Assembly: GCA_026129765.1 (NCBI GenBank) | Contig: JAHCHP010000001.1 | Location: 62,001 to 126,000 of the forward strand | From: Fimbriimonadia bacterium | Lineage (GTDB): Bacteria > Armatimonadota > Fimbriimonadia > Fimbriimonadales > GBS-DC | Reading direction: 5' to 3' | DNA: 64,000 nucleotides | Shown here: piece by piece, positions 1-8,534 of the stretch | Layout: every line of letters begins with the position of its first letter | How positions within the stretch are numbered: the first letter of the stretch is position 1 | The notes under the pieces: generated by a model | What the model was told of the DNA's origin: nothing | The model's input: only the letters and a program-made list of their open reading frames with translations | The model's database searches: none | Program-made: the position numbers and the translations under genes

Positions 1-669
1 TTACCGCAAAAGGTAAACTTTCACATTACGCCGTCCGAACTGACGCGCATCGCGCAGCGAATGGAAACAGAGATCAATCTTGTTACCCTTAATCGCGCGA
101 CCTTTGTCGGCGGCAATCGCCATACCATAGCCTTCAACATACAGCACTGTGCCGAGAGGGATCACTTTTGGATCCACCGCGACCAATCCATAACCGGCTG
201 GCCAGCCGTTGGCAGTTCTGCCTGACCCGGTGCCGCCACCACTGGGGTGAGGCGTGTACGCCGATGCGTTCATGGTCATGACTCTCGCCCGGTAAAACCG
301 GTCTTGTGTTCTTAAATCGCCCCGCGAAGAGATATGCGGGAAAACTCCCACCTGATAGATGGCGGGAACGGGCGGCTTGATCAACATATCTGCAAGCACG
401 GTTACCGATTTCTTTTTGTTGTCCGAATATTGGACGGAACGAGTTATAATCCGCAATCCCGGTTCACCGGGCTGCGCTAAGACCCGCTTTCGCGGACTTA
501 ATCGACGGTTGACTTCGTAGATCGTGGGGGACGCGATTGATACGCGTTCCGTTTCGATTCTGACGCTCTGACCGTTGCGAGCAAAAATCGGCAAAAATGC
601 CGAGCAACACATTAAGACACACAACATTCGCAACGATCCACTCCACGGGGCGCTTCTCCTATGCTTCAT
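1..669 (-). CDS. Secreted G5-3D domain protein (cell-wall active, 222 aa)
   Basis: The start is the ATG at 669: a GGAGGT ribosome site lies 8 nt upstream, and the first 30 residues form a signal peptide (basic MKHRR start, then a Leu/Cys/Ala-rich core). An upstream in-frame ATG at 723 lacks both. Residues about 45-100 resemble a G5 domain, and the last 90 residues are a 3D domain: NASAYTP, then GLVAVDP, IPLGT, AADKGRAIKGNKID and a C-terminal VKVYLL strand. The 3D fold is the double-psi barrel of MltA and resuscitation-factor-like enzymes, and its conserved Asp residues (VDP, ADKG, NKID) are present. G5-3D proteins are exported peptidoglycan-binding or cleaving enzymes. The stop codon is the first three bases of the window, so the gene is complete. 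Confidence 0.85.
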   Translation of the reverse strand: MKHRRSAPWSGSLRMLCVLMCCSAFLPIFARNGQSVRIETERVSIASPTIYEVNRRLSPRKRVLAQPGEPGLRIITRSVQYSDNKKKSVTVLADMLIKPPVPAIYQVGVFPHISSRGDLRTQDRFYRARVMTMNASAYTPHPSGGGTGSGRTANGWPAGYGLVAVDPKVIPLGTVLYVEGYGMAIAADKGRAIKGNKIDLCFHSLRDARQFGRRNVKVYLLR

Positions 670-810
670 CGCTTCGTACCTCCTGTCCCTGGTAGTGGAA
701 ACGGTAAAGTCTACCCCAAGCAACCCGGAAATGTCAACCCTTTTTAGTTAAATTTTGTCTACTTCGGATAATTGGAAGCAAAGAGGTAAGGATTTTCACC
801 GCTTTCCCCC

Positions 811-840
811 TTGACAAGACCTATCGAATCAGGCTATAAT
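811..840 (+). promoter_or_regulatory. Sigma-70-type promoter of the prepilin-like gene
   Basis: TTGACA at 811-816 and TATAAT at 835-840 are separated by 18 bp, which is consensus. This leaves a leader of about 90 nt before the ATG at 940. Confidence 0.75.
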
Positions 841-939
841 ATCATCTATAACGATATAACCCTATATTAACATGGTTAGAATGTCTTCGCCTCGTAGGGG
901 TTATGCGTTTTCTATACGTTTTTACAGGAGGTTGTTTCA

Positions 940-1737
940 ATGATGAAAAGACATCATTCAGGTTTTACGCTCATTGAACTGTTGGTCGTGATTGCGATTA
1001 TTGCCATCTTAGCCGCCATTCTGTTTCCTGTGTTTGCGCAAGCGCGAGAAAGCGCGCGCAAGACCCAGTGCCTTTCCAATACGAAGCAGATCGGTACAGC
1101 GGTCATGATGTATGTGCAGGATTATGATGAAGCATTGTTCGTTCAGCCCTGGCCCGGTGGTTGCACGGAAGTCAGCGGCAATGCGAACCCCAATCATCCC
1201 CGCCAGCATTGGGCAACGATTGTTTTTCCTTATGTCAAGAACGGAGGCGTTTTTGACTGTACCAGCTATGCGGGAACAACTTTTACCGCTGCTTATGCCC
1301 TGCACAACTGCGGGTCCGGAATCAATTCTCAACGAATCGTTCCTTTTGTGGAGTATGGGTTAAACGAGCCTCTCTTTGCGAGGCAGTCCAATGGTCTGCC
1401 GATTGCCACCACCTTGGCGCAGATGCAAGAGTCAGCCAGCATCGGTATCATCGCCGATAACAACTATATTTTCAGTTGGAGCAACTGTATATTGGGTTCG
1501 TTAGACACCACCTCCTATCGCCGCTACTGGCCCGAAGGGCGCAATGGATGGGAATTTTATCAAGGTCGACCGCGTCACCAAGGCGGCATGAATTTCATTT
1601 ATGCGGATGGGCACTCCAAGTGGTCGCGTTCTACCGACGCGCCAGAAACCCGTCCCGACTATGAAAAGGGCTACTATGCTGTGTTGATGACCGATGATAA
1701 ATATACCACTCGCGCCGCTTGCGAAGCAGGACGCTAA
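940..1737 (+). CDS. DUF1559 prepilin-like protein (type II/IV N-methylation signal, H-X9-DG)
   Basis: The N-terminus is a type III (prepilin) signal: MMKRHHSG, then [19 protein letters not shown], with Gly before Phe as the peptidase site and Glu5 of the mature protein. The C-terminal part has the H-X9-DG box ([12 protein letters not shown]) typical of DUF1559 proteins, which are abundant in Planctomycetes and Armatimonadota. The product is a pseudopilin-like surface or secretion-system component, but its particular role cannot be read from sequence. An AGGAGG site precedes the ATG by about 8 nt, and a consensus promoter lies at 811-840. The small membrane gene that follows is 15 nt downstream and probably co-transcribed. 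Confidence 0.88.
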   Translation: MMKRHHSGFTLIELLVVIAIIAILAAILFPVFAQARESARKTQCLSNTKQIGTAVMMYVQDYDEALFVQPWPGGCTEVSGNANPNHPRQHWATIVFPYVKNGGVFDCTSYAGTTFTAAYALHNCGSGINSQRIVPFVEYGLNEPLFARQSNGLPIATTLAQMQESASIGIIADNNYIFSWSNCILGSLDTTSYRRYWPEGRNGWEFYQGRPRHQGGMNFIYADGHSKWSRSTDAPETRPDYEKGYYAVLMTDDKYTTRAACEAGR

Positions 1738-1752
1738 GTCAGGGAGAAAGGG

Positions 1753-1932
1753 ATGACCAAAAAAGAGGTTTCTGCGCCGGTCGTGATCGGGATTGTGGTG
1801 GCAGTGGTTTTGATTGCAGCCTTCTTGCTCTACCGGAACTTCACGAGTGGAGGCGTTCAGGGCGACGGTCGGGCAGGTGAAACACAAGCCTTTCCCGGCG
1901 CGCCGCCCCCAGGCAGCGGTTCAGGACAATAA
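1753..1932 (+). CDS. Small single-span membrane protein (59 aa) downstream of the prepilin-like gene
   Basis: The gene starts with ATG at 1753 after a GGGAG ribosome site and ends at TAA 1930-1932. The protein begins MTKKEVSAPVVIG, has one transmembrane helix (about residues 10-27, Val/Ile/Ala-rich), and ends in a Gly/Pro/Ser-rich tail. Its position directly behind a DUF1559 gene suggests a partner in the same pseudopilus-like system. Its function is otherwise unknown. The lack of charged residues in the helix and the intact ribosome site support a real gene despite its size. Confidence 0.65.
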   Translation: MTKKEVSAPVVIGIVVAVVLIAAFLLYRNFTSGGVQGDGRAGETQAFPGAPPPGSGSGQ

Positions 1933-1946
1933 GTATGTCTTCCCGC

Positions 1947-3407
1947 TTACACCCGAACCATTTGCTTCGCTTTCTCTAATCGCCGGACCACGCGCTCTTT
2001 ACCCAGCGCGGCGATCATATCGAACAGGCTGGGACCGGTCGCTCTGCCGCTCAGGGCGACTCGTGTCGGATGGATGACATGTCCATTCGGCACGCCCAGC
2101 CAAGCGATGACCTCGCGAATCACGCGCTCCGTTTCTTCTGGCGTGAAGTTCTCCAGCGCGTTGAACCGCTGAATCAGCGCGTCCAACATCTGCGAAATAT
2201 GGGTCTCGCCGAACCATTTCGCGACCGCCTTTTCATCAAACGATTTTGGTTCCTCAAAAAAGAAGCGGGTCAGCTCCGTGATTTCGCCCAACAATCGCAA
2301 TTTTTCCTGCTCTAAGGGCAGTACCCTCTCTGCATAGGCGCGCGTCTCCGCGTTTAGTTCAGCAGGCAGAACGCCCTCTTTTTGCAGATAGGGCAGGGTC
2401 GCAGCCATATATTGCTCAAGGCTCATCTCACGGATATAATGTCCATTCATCCACTTTAATTTGTCATGATGAAATACGGCGGGGCGGTCCAGTATGCGAT
2501 CCAGCGAGAAGAGCGATAAAATCTCCTCCCGGCTCATAATTTCCCGGTCATCGCCAGGCGACCAACCGCAGAGCGCGAGAAAGTTAAACATCGCGTCTGG
2601 CAGGTAGCCTTCGCCAATAAACTCGGTGAACTGAACCGTGCCGTGTCGTTTAGACAGTTTTTGCCCATCCGGTCCCATCAATAGGGGCAGATGAGCGAAC
2701 TTGGGCGGTTCCCATCCCAGCGCGCGATAAAGCTGGACATGGCGCGGCATACTGGACATCCATTCGTCAGCGCGCATCACGTGCGTGATTTCCATCAGAT
2801 GGTCATCCACGATATTCGCCAAATGGTAGGTGGGGAAGCCGTCCGACTTAAGCATCACAAAATCGTCGGTCAGCACATTCTTGAATTCCACCTCTTTTTT
2901 GTGAACGAGATCATAGTAACTGGTGACGCCCTCCAGCGGCATCGCGAACCGGATCACATACGCTTCGCCGTTCGCTTCCCGCGCCGCTGCCTCCTCTTTG
3001 CTCATTCGTCGACACCGACGGTCGTATCCGATGGCGGTTTTCGCCGCTTCCTGCTCTTTGCGCATCTCAGCCAATCGTTCTGACGCGCAAAAGCATTTGT
3101 AAGCCTTGCCTTCGTCCACCAGGCGATGAGCCGTCTCCCGGTACAGTTCGGCGCGTTCCGACTGCTTGTAGGGCGAATAGGGACCGCCCACTTCGGGACC
3201 CTCGTCCCAGTCCAGCTCCAGCCAGCGCAGCGCCAGCAGGATATCCTCTTCGGAGCCGGGAACGAAACGGTTGCGGTCGGTGTCTTCGATGCGAACAATG
3301 AACTTGCCGCCTTGAGCGCGCGCAAAAAGCCAGTTAAACAGCGCGGTGCGGATGTTGCCCACGTGGGGCGAGCCGGTTGGGCTGGGGGCGTATCGTACTC
3401 TGACCAT
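1947..3407 (-). CDS. gltX: Glutamyl-tRNA synthetase
   Basis: This class I aminoacyl-tRNA synthetase charges tRNA-Glu. The HIGH-type motif is in PSPTGSPHVGN near the N-terminus and the KMSKR-type motif is GQKLSKRHG near residue 245; the length of 486 aa is typical. Whether it is discriminating or also charges tRNA-Gln is not decidable here, as no gatCAB is in the window. The ATG at 3407 is preferred over a GTG at 3413 because GAGGT lies just upstream and overlaps the stop of the preceding gene, implying translational coupling with the double Fic/Doc-like gene. Confidence 0.95.
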   Translation of the reverse strand: MVRVRYAPSPTGSPHVGNIRTALFNWLFARAQGGKFIVRIEDTDRNRFVPGSEEDILLALRWLELDWDEGPEVGGPYSPYKQSERAELYRETAHRLVDEGKAYKCFCASERLAEMRKEQEAAKTAIGYDRRCRRMSKEEAAAREANGEAYVIRFAMPLEGVTSYYDLVHKKEVEFKNVLTDDFVMLKSDGFPTYHLANIVDDHLMEITHVMRADEWMSSMPRHVQLYRALGWEPPKFAHLPLLMGPDGQKLSKRHGTVQFTEFIGEGYLPDAMFNFLALCGWSPGDDREIMSREEILSLFSLDRILDRPAVFHHDKLKWMNGHYIREMSLEQYMAATLPYLQKEGVLPAELNAETRAYAERVLPLEQEKLRLLGEITELTRFFFEEPKSFDEKAVAKWFGETHISQMLDALIQRFNALENFTPEETERVIREVIAWLGVPNGHVIHPTRVALSGRATGPSLFDMIAALGKERVVRRLEKAKQMVRV

Positions 3408-3414
3408 TCTCACC

Positions 3415-4677
3415 TCATTGATTATCGTCTTCTAACTGATGTAATGCCTCGTGATAGACATGCATTAAATGATGCGTCAACTCGCGCAGGGGGCGCGGCA
3501 GGCTGCCGGGCGCGGCGCGATGGCTGATCTGCTGGATTGCGCTGAGCGGGTGTTTCTTGCGATGTTTCACGCTTAAAAGCCACTCGGCGGCTTGTGCGGG
3601 GGGCAACTCCACTTCGTAGCCGTTGATCTCCAGAAACGCAAGGACGGCGATCAGCGTTGTTTTTAAGTTCCCACTCGCAAAAGGCTTATATTTCAAAAAG
3701 CCCATCAAAAAGCGCGCCGCTTGACGGGGCAGATCCATGCTCTGCTTGTAACTGTATTGGTAGAACGAACATTCTTCCAAAGCGTCATAAGCGTAAGTCT
3801 GTGGACTGCCTACACATTCCGCATTGATCCAGATCATATCTTGTAGCGACAGATAGCGCAGGGAAGAGGAGATACCCGGCATGGGCTGCAAAGTCGCGGT
3901 GTCGCGCAATGCCGGCAACGGGCTGGATGAGCCGCCTGTTTGACGCTGGACCCAAGCGCGCGAAAAGGGTTGGCGATGGATCGTCGAAGCCGATTTCAAC
4001 GCATCGCTAAACGTCCCATCATTTGGCACATTCTTTGAAACTTTAGATCGCAGCCAGTCGGTAAGCGGTTTGTCATACACCAAACCCAGCAGCGCGTCAT
4101 AGTCGTTCTCAGTTAATGCCAAGGTGAAGCCGTTCGCGCTTAAACAACCCATCATCAAGAGACATGCGGTCGTTTCATTGCGGTCGGAAAACGGTTTGAT
4201 CGAGGCAATGGCATGCGCTATCGAAGCAGCGTAATCGACGGCGTCCGCGTGGGGCGGCATTAAGGATGCGGTCACTAAAGCGTTTTGTAGGGCAGCGCGG
4301 TTTGCTTTGGGCGGCAGCTGAGTCATCAACTCATTCGCCAGTATCGCGTCTTCGAGCGAAGGGCAGCGATAAGAGGTTTTCTCCGCTCCCCACCGCCATA
4401 GGGACTTGGCATAGGGCTGAAGGCTCACTTCCACCTGTGCCAAGTCCATCGCCACCGGCTGCAGTCCGCTCTCCTCATCCTTGACAAAATAGAGGTTGAT
4501 CAGGTGGTTTTCCATCGCTTCCGGCATCTGTTCCACCGACCGCGCCGCGAGCGCAATCAACTCGCCATACCGCGCGCCCAAACCATTCGACAGCCGGCTG
4601 GTTCGCGCCTCTTGAGCCCACTCTGTCAAACGTGTTTTCAGCAGTTCTCTCTCAATGTTTTCGATTTGTGTATCCAT
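3415..4677 (-). CDS. Protein with two tandem degenerate Fic/Doc-like domains (420 aa)
   Basis: Two segments of about 100 residues (roughly 105-205 and 275-370) each show the Doc/Fic layout: a leading LEDAILAN or LSLQDMIWIN helix, a core motif, then CLSANGF or FLEINGYEVEL. Canonical Fic/Doc proteins carry HPFxDGNKRTA. Here the cores are KPFSDRNETTA (residues 161-171) and KPFASGNLKTT (331-341). The catalytic His is Lys in both copies, and the Gly-Asn-Lys-Arg anion loop is only partly kept. The family transfers AMP, phosphate or similar groups onto proteins; this one is probably non-catalytic or altered. It lies 6 nt after the 108-aa gene and 7 nt before gltX. The Fic assignment is my motif reading. 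Confidence 0.6.
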   Translation of the reverse strand: MDTQIENIERELLKTRLTEWAQEARTSRLSNGLGARYGELIALAARSVEQMPEAMENHLINLYFVKDEESGLQPVAMDLAQVEVSLQPYAKSLWRWGAEKTSYRCPSLEDAILANELMTQLPPKANRAALQNALVTASLMPPHADAVDYAASIAHAIASIKPFSDRNETTACLLMMGCLSANGFTLALTENDYDALLGLVYDKPLTDWLRSKVSKNVPNDGTFSDALKSASTIHRQPFSRAWVQRQTGGSSSPLPALRDTATLQPMPGISSSLRYLSLQDMIWINAECVGSPQTYAYDALEECSFYQYSYKQSMDLPRQAARFLMGFLKYKPFASGNLKTTLIAVLAFLEINGYEVELPPAQAAEWLLSVKHRKKHPLSAIQQISHRAAPGSLPRPLRELTHHLMHVYHEALHQLEDDNQ

Positions 4678-4683
4678 ACGCTG

Positions 4684-5010
4684 TTATTCGTCCAAGCCTT
4701 GGAAAAGGGGGTCCAATTGATCGGAATATTGGTACTCGACCGCCGCGAACGCGAGTTCAATCGCCACCATCCAAAGCAGGATCACTGCCTCTTGCTCTGG
4801 CATTTCCAGCACGCGCGCAAAAAAGTCTTTCACAATCGCCTCGTAGGTATGCGCTTTTTCTTCGCGCATCTCATAGCGAGGCATGCGATTTTCTTCTGCG
4901 TTTTCCGCCTGTAAACGCTCCAAAAACTCGCGCACATTGGCGGGAGTCGCGTTTTCCAGGTTCGGTCCAAATTCCGCTTCGACTAATTGCCTAAATTCCG
5001 ATAATCGCAC
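4684..5010 (-). CDS. Small acidic helical protein of unknown function (108 aa)
   Basis: The gene starts with GTG at 5010, with AAAGGTGA upstream as ribosome site. The product is rich in Glu, Ala and Leu, apparently all-helical, with no signal peptide and no recognised domain. A hydrophobic helix (AVILLWMVAIELAFAAVEY) sits near residues 75-93. It is tightly spaced with the double Fic/Doc-like gene downstream and so is a likely partner of that protein. No family is recognised. Confidence 0.6.
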   Translation of the reverse strand: MRLSEFRQLVEAEFGPNLENATPANVREFLERLQAENAEENRMPRYEMREEKAHTYEAIVKDFFARVLEMPEQEAVILLWMVAIELAFAAVEYQYSDQLDPLFQGLDE

Positions 5011-5050
5011 GAGTCACCTTTCGATTCCATGATGATACCTGAATCGGCGT

Positions 5051-5800
5051 TCATTCTTCTAATGCTCGCGCGGTCTTACGGGAACCCAGCTGGTGTGCCA
5101 GTGAGATCAGCGCGCCCTGAGCAACCACCAGCAACACTGCGCCTGCTCCGCCCATCTGACCGCTGATGGGCAGGGGAGTGGTATAGACTCGGAAATGGTA
5201 TGCGCCATTCACTTTAGCGATTTCTTCGGTTCGCTCAGGTCCGAACCGCGCAAAGGTTTTGGGCGAGCTCATCGTGAACAACGCCAAACTGACCAATGCG
5301 CTGATCAAAATCAACCCGGCAGCGCTCTCGAACCGTGAACGGTTTCTGCCCATGCTGTAAGCCAGCGGCGATAACAAGAGCGCAGTGAGCAAGCCTCCCC
5401 ACGGCAGAATAGATTTCCATGCAGGCGCAGACTCCGGCGCGCCGGTGATATGAATGTCGAATTCGACGCGCGCAGCATTCGTCGCGCTGAGCGTATCAAT
5501 CACCCACCGCATGGGATAGGTCCCATTTTTTTTGAATAGGAGCCGCGCGCCATACCGCCCCGCTTGCTTTTCCAAATGCGCGTCGGACGCCACCCACGCC
5601 CCGTCGATTTGGGCTTCCGCTTTCACCACCGCGTTCGCCACTTCCGTCACTGGATTGCCCTGCGCGTCGGCATTGCTCAGTTCCAACTGGAATTCCACCA
5701 TGCCGGGCGGCTGCAACTCGATTCCGCTGGTATCCTCATGCGCCCACGCGCTTACCGCGCAGAATACCATCCCCCATACCATCAATCGCAGGCATTTCAT
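5051..5800 (-). CDS. Exported membrane protein with N-terminal beta domain (249 aa, unknown)
   Basis: The start is taken as ATG at 5800 because a signal peptide (MKCLRLMVWGMVFCAVSAWA) begins there and a TATACT hexamer lies exactly 7 nt upstream, suggesting a leaderless mRNA. A longer frame to 5884 has no ribosome site. After cleavage an extracytoplasmic beta-rich domain (residues about 25-125, starting HEDTSGIEL) is followed by three hydrophobic helices (near 135-152, 162-180 and 215-235). The layout recalls FixH/YtkA-like copper-related or Ig-like membrane proteins, but no diagnostic motif supports this. A second copy of its first codons is found at 7050-7080. Confidence 0.6.
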   Translation of the reverse strand: MKCLRLMVWGMVFCAVSAWAHEDTSGIELQPPGMVEFQLELSNADAQGNPVTEVANAVVKAEAQIDGAWVASDAHLEKQAGRYGARLLFKKNGTYPMRWVIDTLSATNAARVEFDIHITGAPESAPAWKSILPWGGLLTALLLSPLAYSMGRNRSRFESAAGLILISALVSLALFTMSSPKTFARFGPERTEEIAKVNGAYHFRVYTTPLPISGQMGGAGAVLLVVAQGALISLAHQLGSRKTARALEE

Positions 5801-5807
5801 AGCAAAA

Positions 5808-5813
5808 AGTATA
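5808..5813 (-). promoter_or_regulatory. -10 hexamer of a probable leaderless promoter
   Basis: TATACT on the minus strand is separated by 7 nt from the ATG at 5800, so transcription would start at or next to the start codon. No convincing -35 box is seen. Confidence 0.4.
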
Positions 5814-5913
5814 CCTGTGATGGAATGACGTAGGGGGACTGCCGAAGATTGGAGGGCGAAGACGCGGGTTAGAACCTTTACCATCGTTCATAACTCATTC
5901 TATAGAGAAGTCA

Positions 5914-6993
5914 ATGCACAGCCCAATCATTTTCAATATCGATCAAATCACAGAAGACTGGCTTACTTCTGTCCTTAAGAAGAGCCGCGCCTTGATTCAA
6001 GGGGAGGTTGTTCGCTTTGACCTTAGGTCAGGTAAAGGTAACTGGTCACGAAGCGCGCAAATTCGCGTTCAATACAGTGAGAACGCCGAAGGCTCCCTCC
6101 CTCAACGCCTATTTCTCAAAATGGTGGATACCGATTTAGGCGAGGGCGAATCGTTTGGGGATTCCGAAGTGACCTACTATTTGCGGGATTATGTGGATGT
6201 TAAAAACGCTCCTCTTCTTCGGTGTTATGATGCAGGTTATTGCCCTGAACTTCAACGCTATCATTTGTTATTGGATGATGTCTCAGAAACTCATTGTCCT
6301 GCAACTGAGAAGGAACCAACGCTCGAATATGGGATGGCGCTTGCTGAGGCTTTCGCCATTTTGCATGCGCGTTGGTGGGGACCCGAACGATTGGCGGAGG
6401 CAGGGGAAACTATGCATTCTGCAAGTCATATCTTGAGATTCGCAGAGATGGCTGAGCCGGGGGTATGTCCCATCCTACAGGGTTTTGGTTCTGAACTCAA
6501 GCCTCATTGGGCAGAACGCTTGAAGAGATTTTTCGATCAGCACCCGAAAGCCATGATCCGTCGCGCCGCTGACCCAGAAGGGTTTACGATCATTCATGGA
6601 GATGCAGGCTGTTACAATATTATGGTTCCTCGTCATTCTGAGCAGCCCCTCTATCTCATTGACCGGCAGCCCTTCAATTGGAGTTTAACTGTGTGGCTTG
6701 GCGTATACGACCTAACCTACGCCCTCGTGCTGGATTGGGATGTAGAGAAACGAAGAGCCTATGAAGAACCGATCCTGCGGAAGTATCATGAAAGCCTATT
6801 ACGCAACGGGGTAGAAAACTATACGTGGGAACGGCTTTATGACGACTATCGGCTGTGCGTCGCCATGGGGATTTATATTGCCACCGAATATTGTCGCGGC
6901 GGAATTAACGAACCACTCACCCATATCTGGCTTCCGATGCTGCAAAGAGCCTTGATCGCTTGTGATGACCACGCGTGTGATGTTTTATGGTAA
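5914..6993 (+). CDS. CHK/ecdysteroid-kinase-like phosphotransferase (359 aa)
   Basis: The protein has a protein-kinase-like small-molecule phosphotransferase fold. The catalytic loop is IIHGDAGCYNIM (His228, Asp230, Asn235) and the metal-binding motif is LIDRQ, as in aminoglycoside/choline kinases and especially the EcKL/CHK group (PF02958). The N-terminal lobe has FLKMVDTDLGEGESFGDSEVTYY, with the Lys and Glu expected for ATP binding. The substrate is unknown; members phosphorylate alcohol groups of small molecules. The gene stands alone between two copies of the 5' end of the neighbouring membrane-protein gene and is less GC-rich than its left neighbours, which suggests acquisition. Confidence 0.75.
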   Translation: MHSPIIFNIDQITEDWLTSVLKKSRALIQGEVVRFDLRSGKGNWSRSAQIRVQYSENAEGSLPQRLFLKMVDTDLGEGESFGDSEVTYYLRDYVDVKNAPLLRCYDAGYCPELQRYHLLLDDVSETHCPATEKEPTLEYGMALAEAFAILHARWWGPERLAEAGETMHSASHILRFAEMAEPGVCPILQGFGSELKPHWAERLKRFFDQHPKAMIRRAADPEGFTIIHGDAGCYNIMVPRHSEQPLYLIDRQPFNWSLTVWLGVYDLTYALVLDWDVEKRRAYEEPILRKYHESLLRNGVENYTWERLYDDYRLCVAMGIYIATEYCRGGINEPLTHIWLPMLQRALIACDDHACDVLW

Positions 6994-7039
6994 GCCGAAT
7001 CCGTATGGTATCGTTCGTTTTCTAATGGTTAGGTAAGAG

Positions 7040-7063
7040 CCTACGATTGCCATCAATCGTAGG
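7040..7063 (+). terminator. Hairpin after the phosphotransferase gene
   Basis: A perfect 10-bp inverted repeat (CCTACGATTG and CAATCGTAGG) with a 4-nt loop lies about 45 nt after the stop. No T-run follows, so terminator function is uncertain. The right arm belongs to the duplicated segment shared with 5779-5808. Confidence 0.4.
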
Positions 7064-7080
7064 CAGTTCATGGCAAAAAA
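7050..7080 (-). repeat. Duplicated 5' end of the membrane-protein gene (second copy of 5779-5808)
   Basis: The segment from 7050 matches the segment from 5779 at 27 of about 30 positions, including codons for M-(K/N)-C-L-R-L-M. On the minus strand it reads MNCLRLMAIVG and then leaves the parent sequence. It looks like a remnant of the start of the gene at 5051-5800, left when the phosphotransferase gene was inserted. Confidence 0.5.
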
Positions 7081-7163
7081 CACGCCTTCCTGGGATGGGA
7101 GAATGTGAGACTTCATGATTTTTCGCGTATCACTGTAGAAATTTTGGTCTTTTGCCATTTTAC

Positions 7164-7194
7164 TTGACAATTGCGCTGTCAAATGGTGTATAAT
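7164..7194 (+). promoter_or_regulatory. Promoter and palindromic operator candidate of the tubulin-like operon
   Basis: TTGACA at 7164-7169 and TATAAT at 7189-7194 are spaced by 19 bp. The -35 box forms the left arm of an inverted repeat, TTGACA-N7-TGTCAA (7164-7182), which covers the -35 and spacer and could bind a dimeric repressor. An ATG at 7202 lies exactly 7 nt after the -10. Confidence 0.55.
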
Positions 7195-7285
7195 AATATG
7201 AATGTTGAGAAGGAACATTCATAGGAAGTTCCCTTTCAACACAAGCAATCTTTACCTGAGGATTGCTTTGGGGGGGAATGTAATA

Positions 7286-8512
7286 ATGTTGAGTCGTTTT
7301 AGTGAACGGCGACTTTTAGCCGTAATGATGCTCTCGCTGGGGTTGAATATGACGGAACTTCAGGCAAACAGAATCGATATTCTTGAGCCTAAAGCAGGCG
7401 AAACGGTTGGCTGGGGGGCTAAAAGACCTGATGTGCGCTTTGATGCAGTCGCGAATCTGTCGCAGCAGGTCGATCGTGTCTTCATTACTGCGGTTTTGAC
7501 CAATATGATGACTGGCGCGATTGACCGGGTACCCTTGTTTGATGATGGAACACATGGTGATACAAACGCAAACGATAGATCTTTTACGAACACGTTCACA
7601 GTAAAAGATGCGGGTGATTTCCAACTGCATTTCAAAATGGAATGGGACATCAACGGGAAACGCTCCACCAAGCATTCTGCCAAACAAATGCTCCACATTG
7701 TGCTAATGCCTTATGTGCAAATTTTGGGTAAACGCCCTGGTGTTGTCCCTTCGGTTAGCTCAAGTCATGCTGTAGATGTCGCTGTGCTTACAGGACCACA
7801 CGGCGAACCACTTAATCCCGTTCCAAAGGACTTCAGGCTGAAAGTTTGGAGTAATCCCGCTGAAAAAGCAGTGAACATTCCAACTGTGATAGAGGCTGAG
7901 AACAAGGTCGTTCTTCATTTTGAAAATCCTGGAGAACATGAAATTTTCATTCAAGGCGAAATGCTTCAAGGAGGGATCTGGGTTCCTTCTGAAACAGACA
8001 CTTTGAAAGTACAATTCAACCAGCCCTCTAGATGGTGGTGGGTCTTCGGCGTGCTTTTAGCATTATCTTATGTTTTTTTTCCTGGCAAACCGTTAAAAGC
8101 GTTCAAGATAGTCGTTGACAATAAGGAGTCAAAAACGATAAAGAAAAATGAAACGATTTGTATTTTTAATAAAAACAATGATTGCACACATCATATTGTC
8201 ACGGTAAAATTGGATAAAGAAGTCATCCTTCAAGTAGATAAGAAAGGCAAACTTTCTTTGAAGGAAGGTGTTCTAAAAAAAATGGTCACTCCAACACCAG
8301 TTGAATTGAAGAAGAACGACGAACTGAATGTGAATACAAAGTATCGCTTAAATAATGGTAGTACGCTCAGTATAGAAGAGCCTGGAAATGATTTTAAGGA
8401 ACAAACCAGTAGATTTTTTCCGAATACTGGTATAAAAATAGTTTTTTTACTTATGGGAGCATGCTTAGCAGGGTACTACGTTTTTTCGAGATACTCAATG
8501 GGTGGCTTTTAA
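7286..8512 (+). CDS. Membrane protein with extracytoplasmic Ig-like (choice-of-anchor X type) domain, tubulin-like operon (408 aa)
   Basis: The ATG at 7286 is chosen because GGGGGG precedes it and a signal-peptide-like stretch (MLSRFSERRLLAVMMLSLGLN) starts there. An ATG at 7202 would give a leaderless 436-aa form. The exported part (to about residue 245) contains LFDDGTHGDTNANDRSFTNTF, the Asp/Gly-rich turn typical of choice-of-anchor X/Ig-like modules. A transmembrane helix follows (WWWVFGVLLALSYVFF), then a cytoplasmic Lys-rich beta domain of about 110 residues, and a second helix at the C-terminus. The gene abuts the tubulin-like gene. Inference: it is the membrane anchor or receptor for the GTPase filament. 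No von Willebrand A domain, common in related operons, is seen. Confidence 0.65.
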   Translation: MLSRFSERRLLAVMMLSLGLNMTELQANRIDILEPKAGETVGWGAKRPDVRFDAVANLSQQVDRVFITAVLTNMMTGAIDRVPLFDDGTHGDTNANDRSFTNTFTVKDAGDFQLHFKMEWDINGKRSTKHSAKQMLHIVLMPYVQILGKRPGVVPSVSSSHAVDVAVLTGPHGEPLNPVPKDFRLKVWSNPAEKAVNIPTVIEAENKVVLHFENPGEHEIFIQGEMLQGGIWVPSETDTLKVQFNQPSRWWWVFGVLLALSYVFFPGKPLKAFKIVVDNKESKTIKKNETICIFNKNNDCTHHIVTVKLDKEVILQVDKKGKLSLKEGVLKKMVTPTPVELKKNDELNVNTKYRLNNGSTLSIEEPGNDFKEQTSRFFPNTGIKIVFLLMGACLAGYYVFSRYSMGGF

Positions 8513-8534
8513 GGTCAATTTGGGAGAAAATGAA

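Noticed and set aside
6985-7218. 77-codon minus-strand frame containing MNCLRLM
   Set aside because: Only its first codons after the internal Met resemble the gene at 5051-5800; it has no promoter or ribosome site and overlaps the tubulin operon promoter, so I treat it as a remnant rather than a gene.
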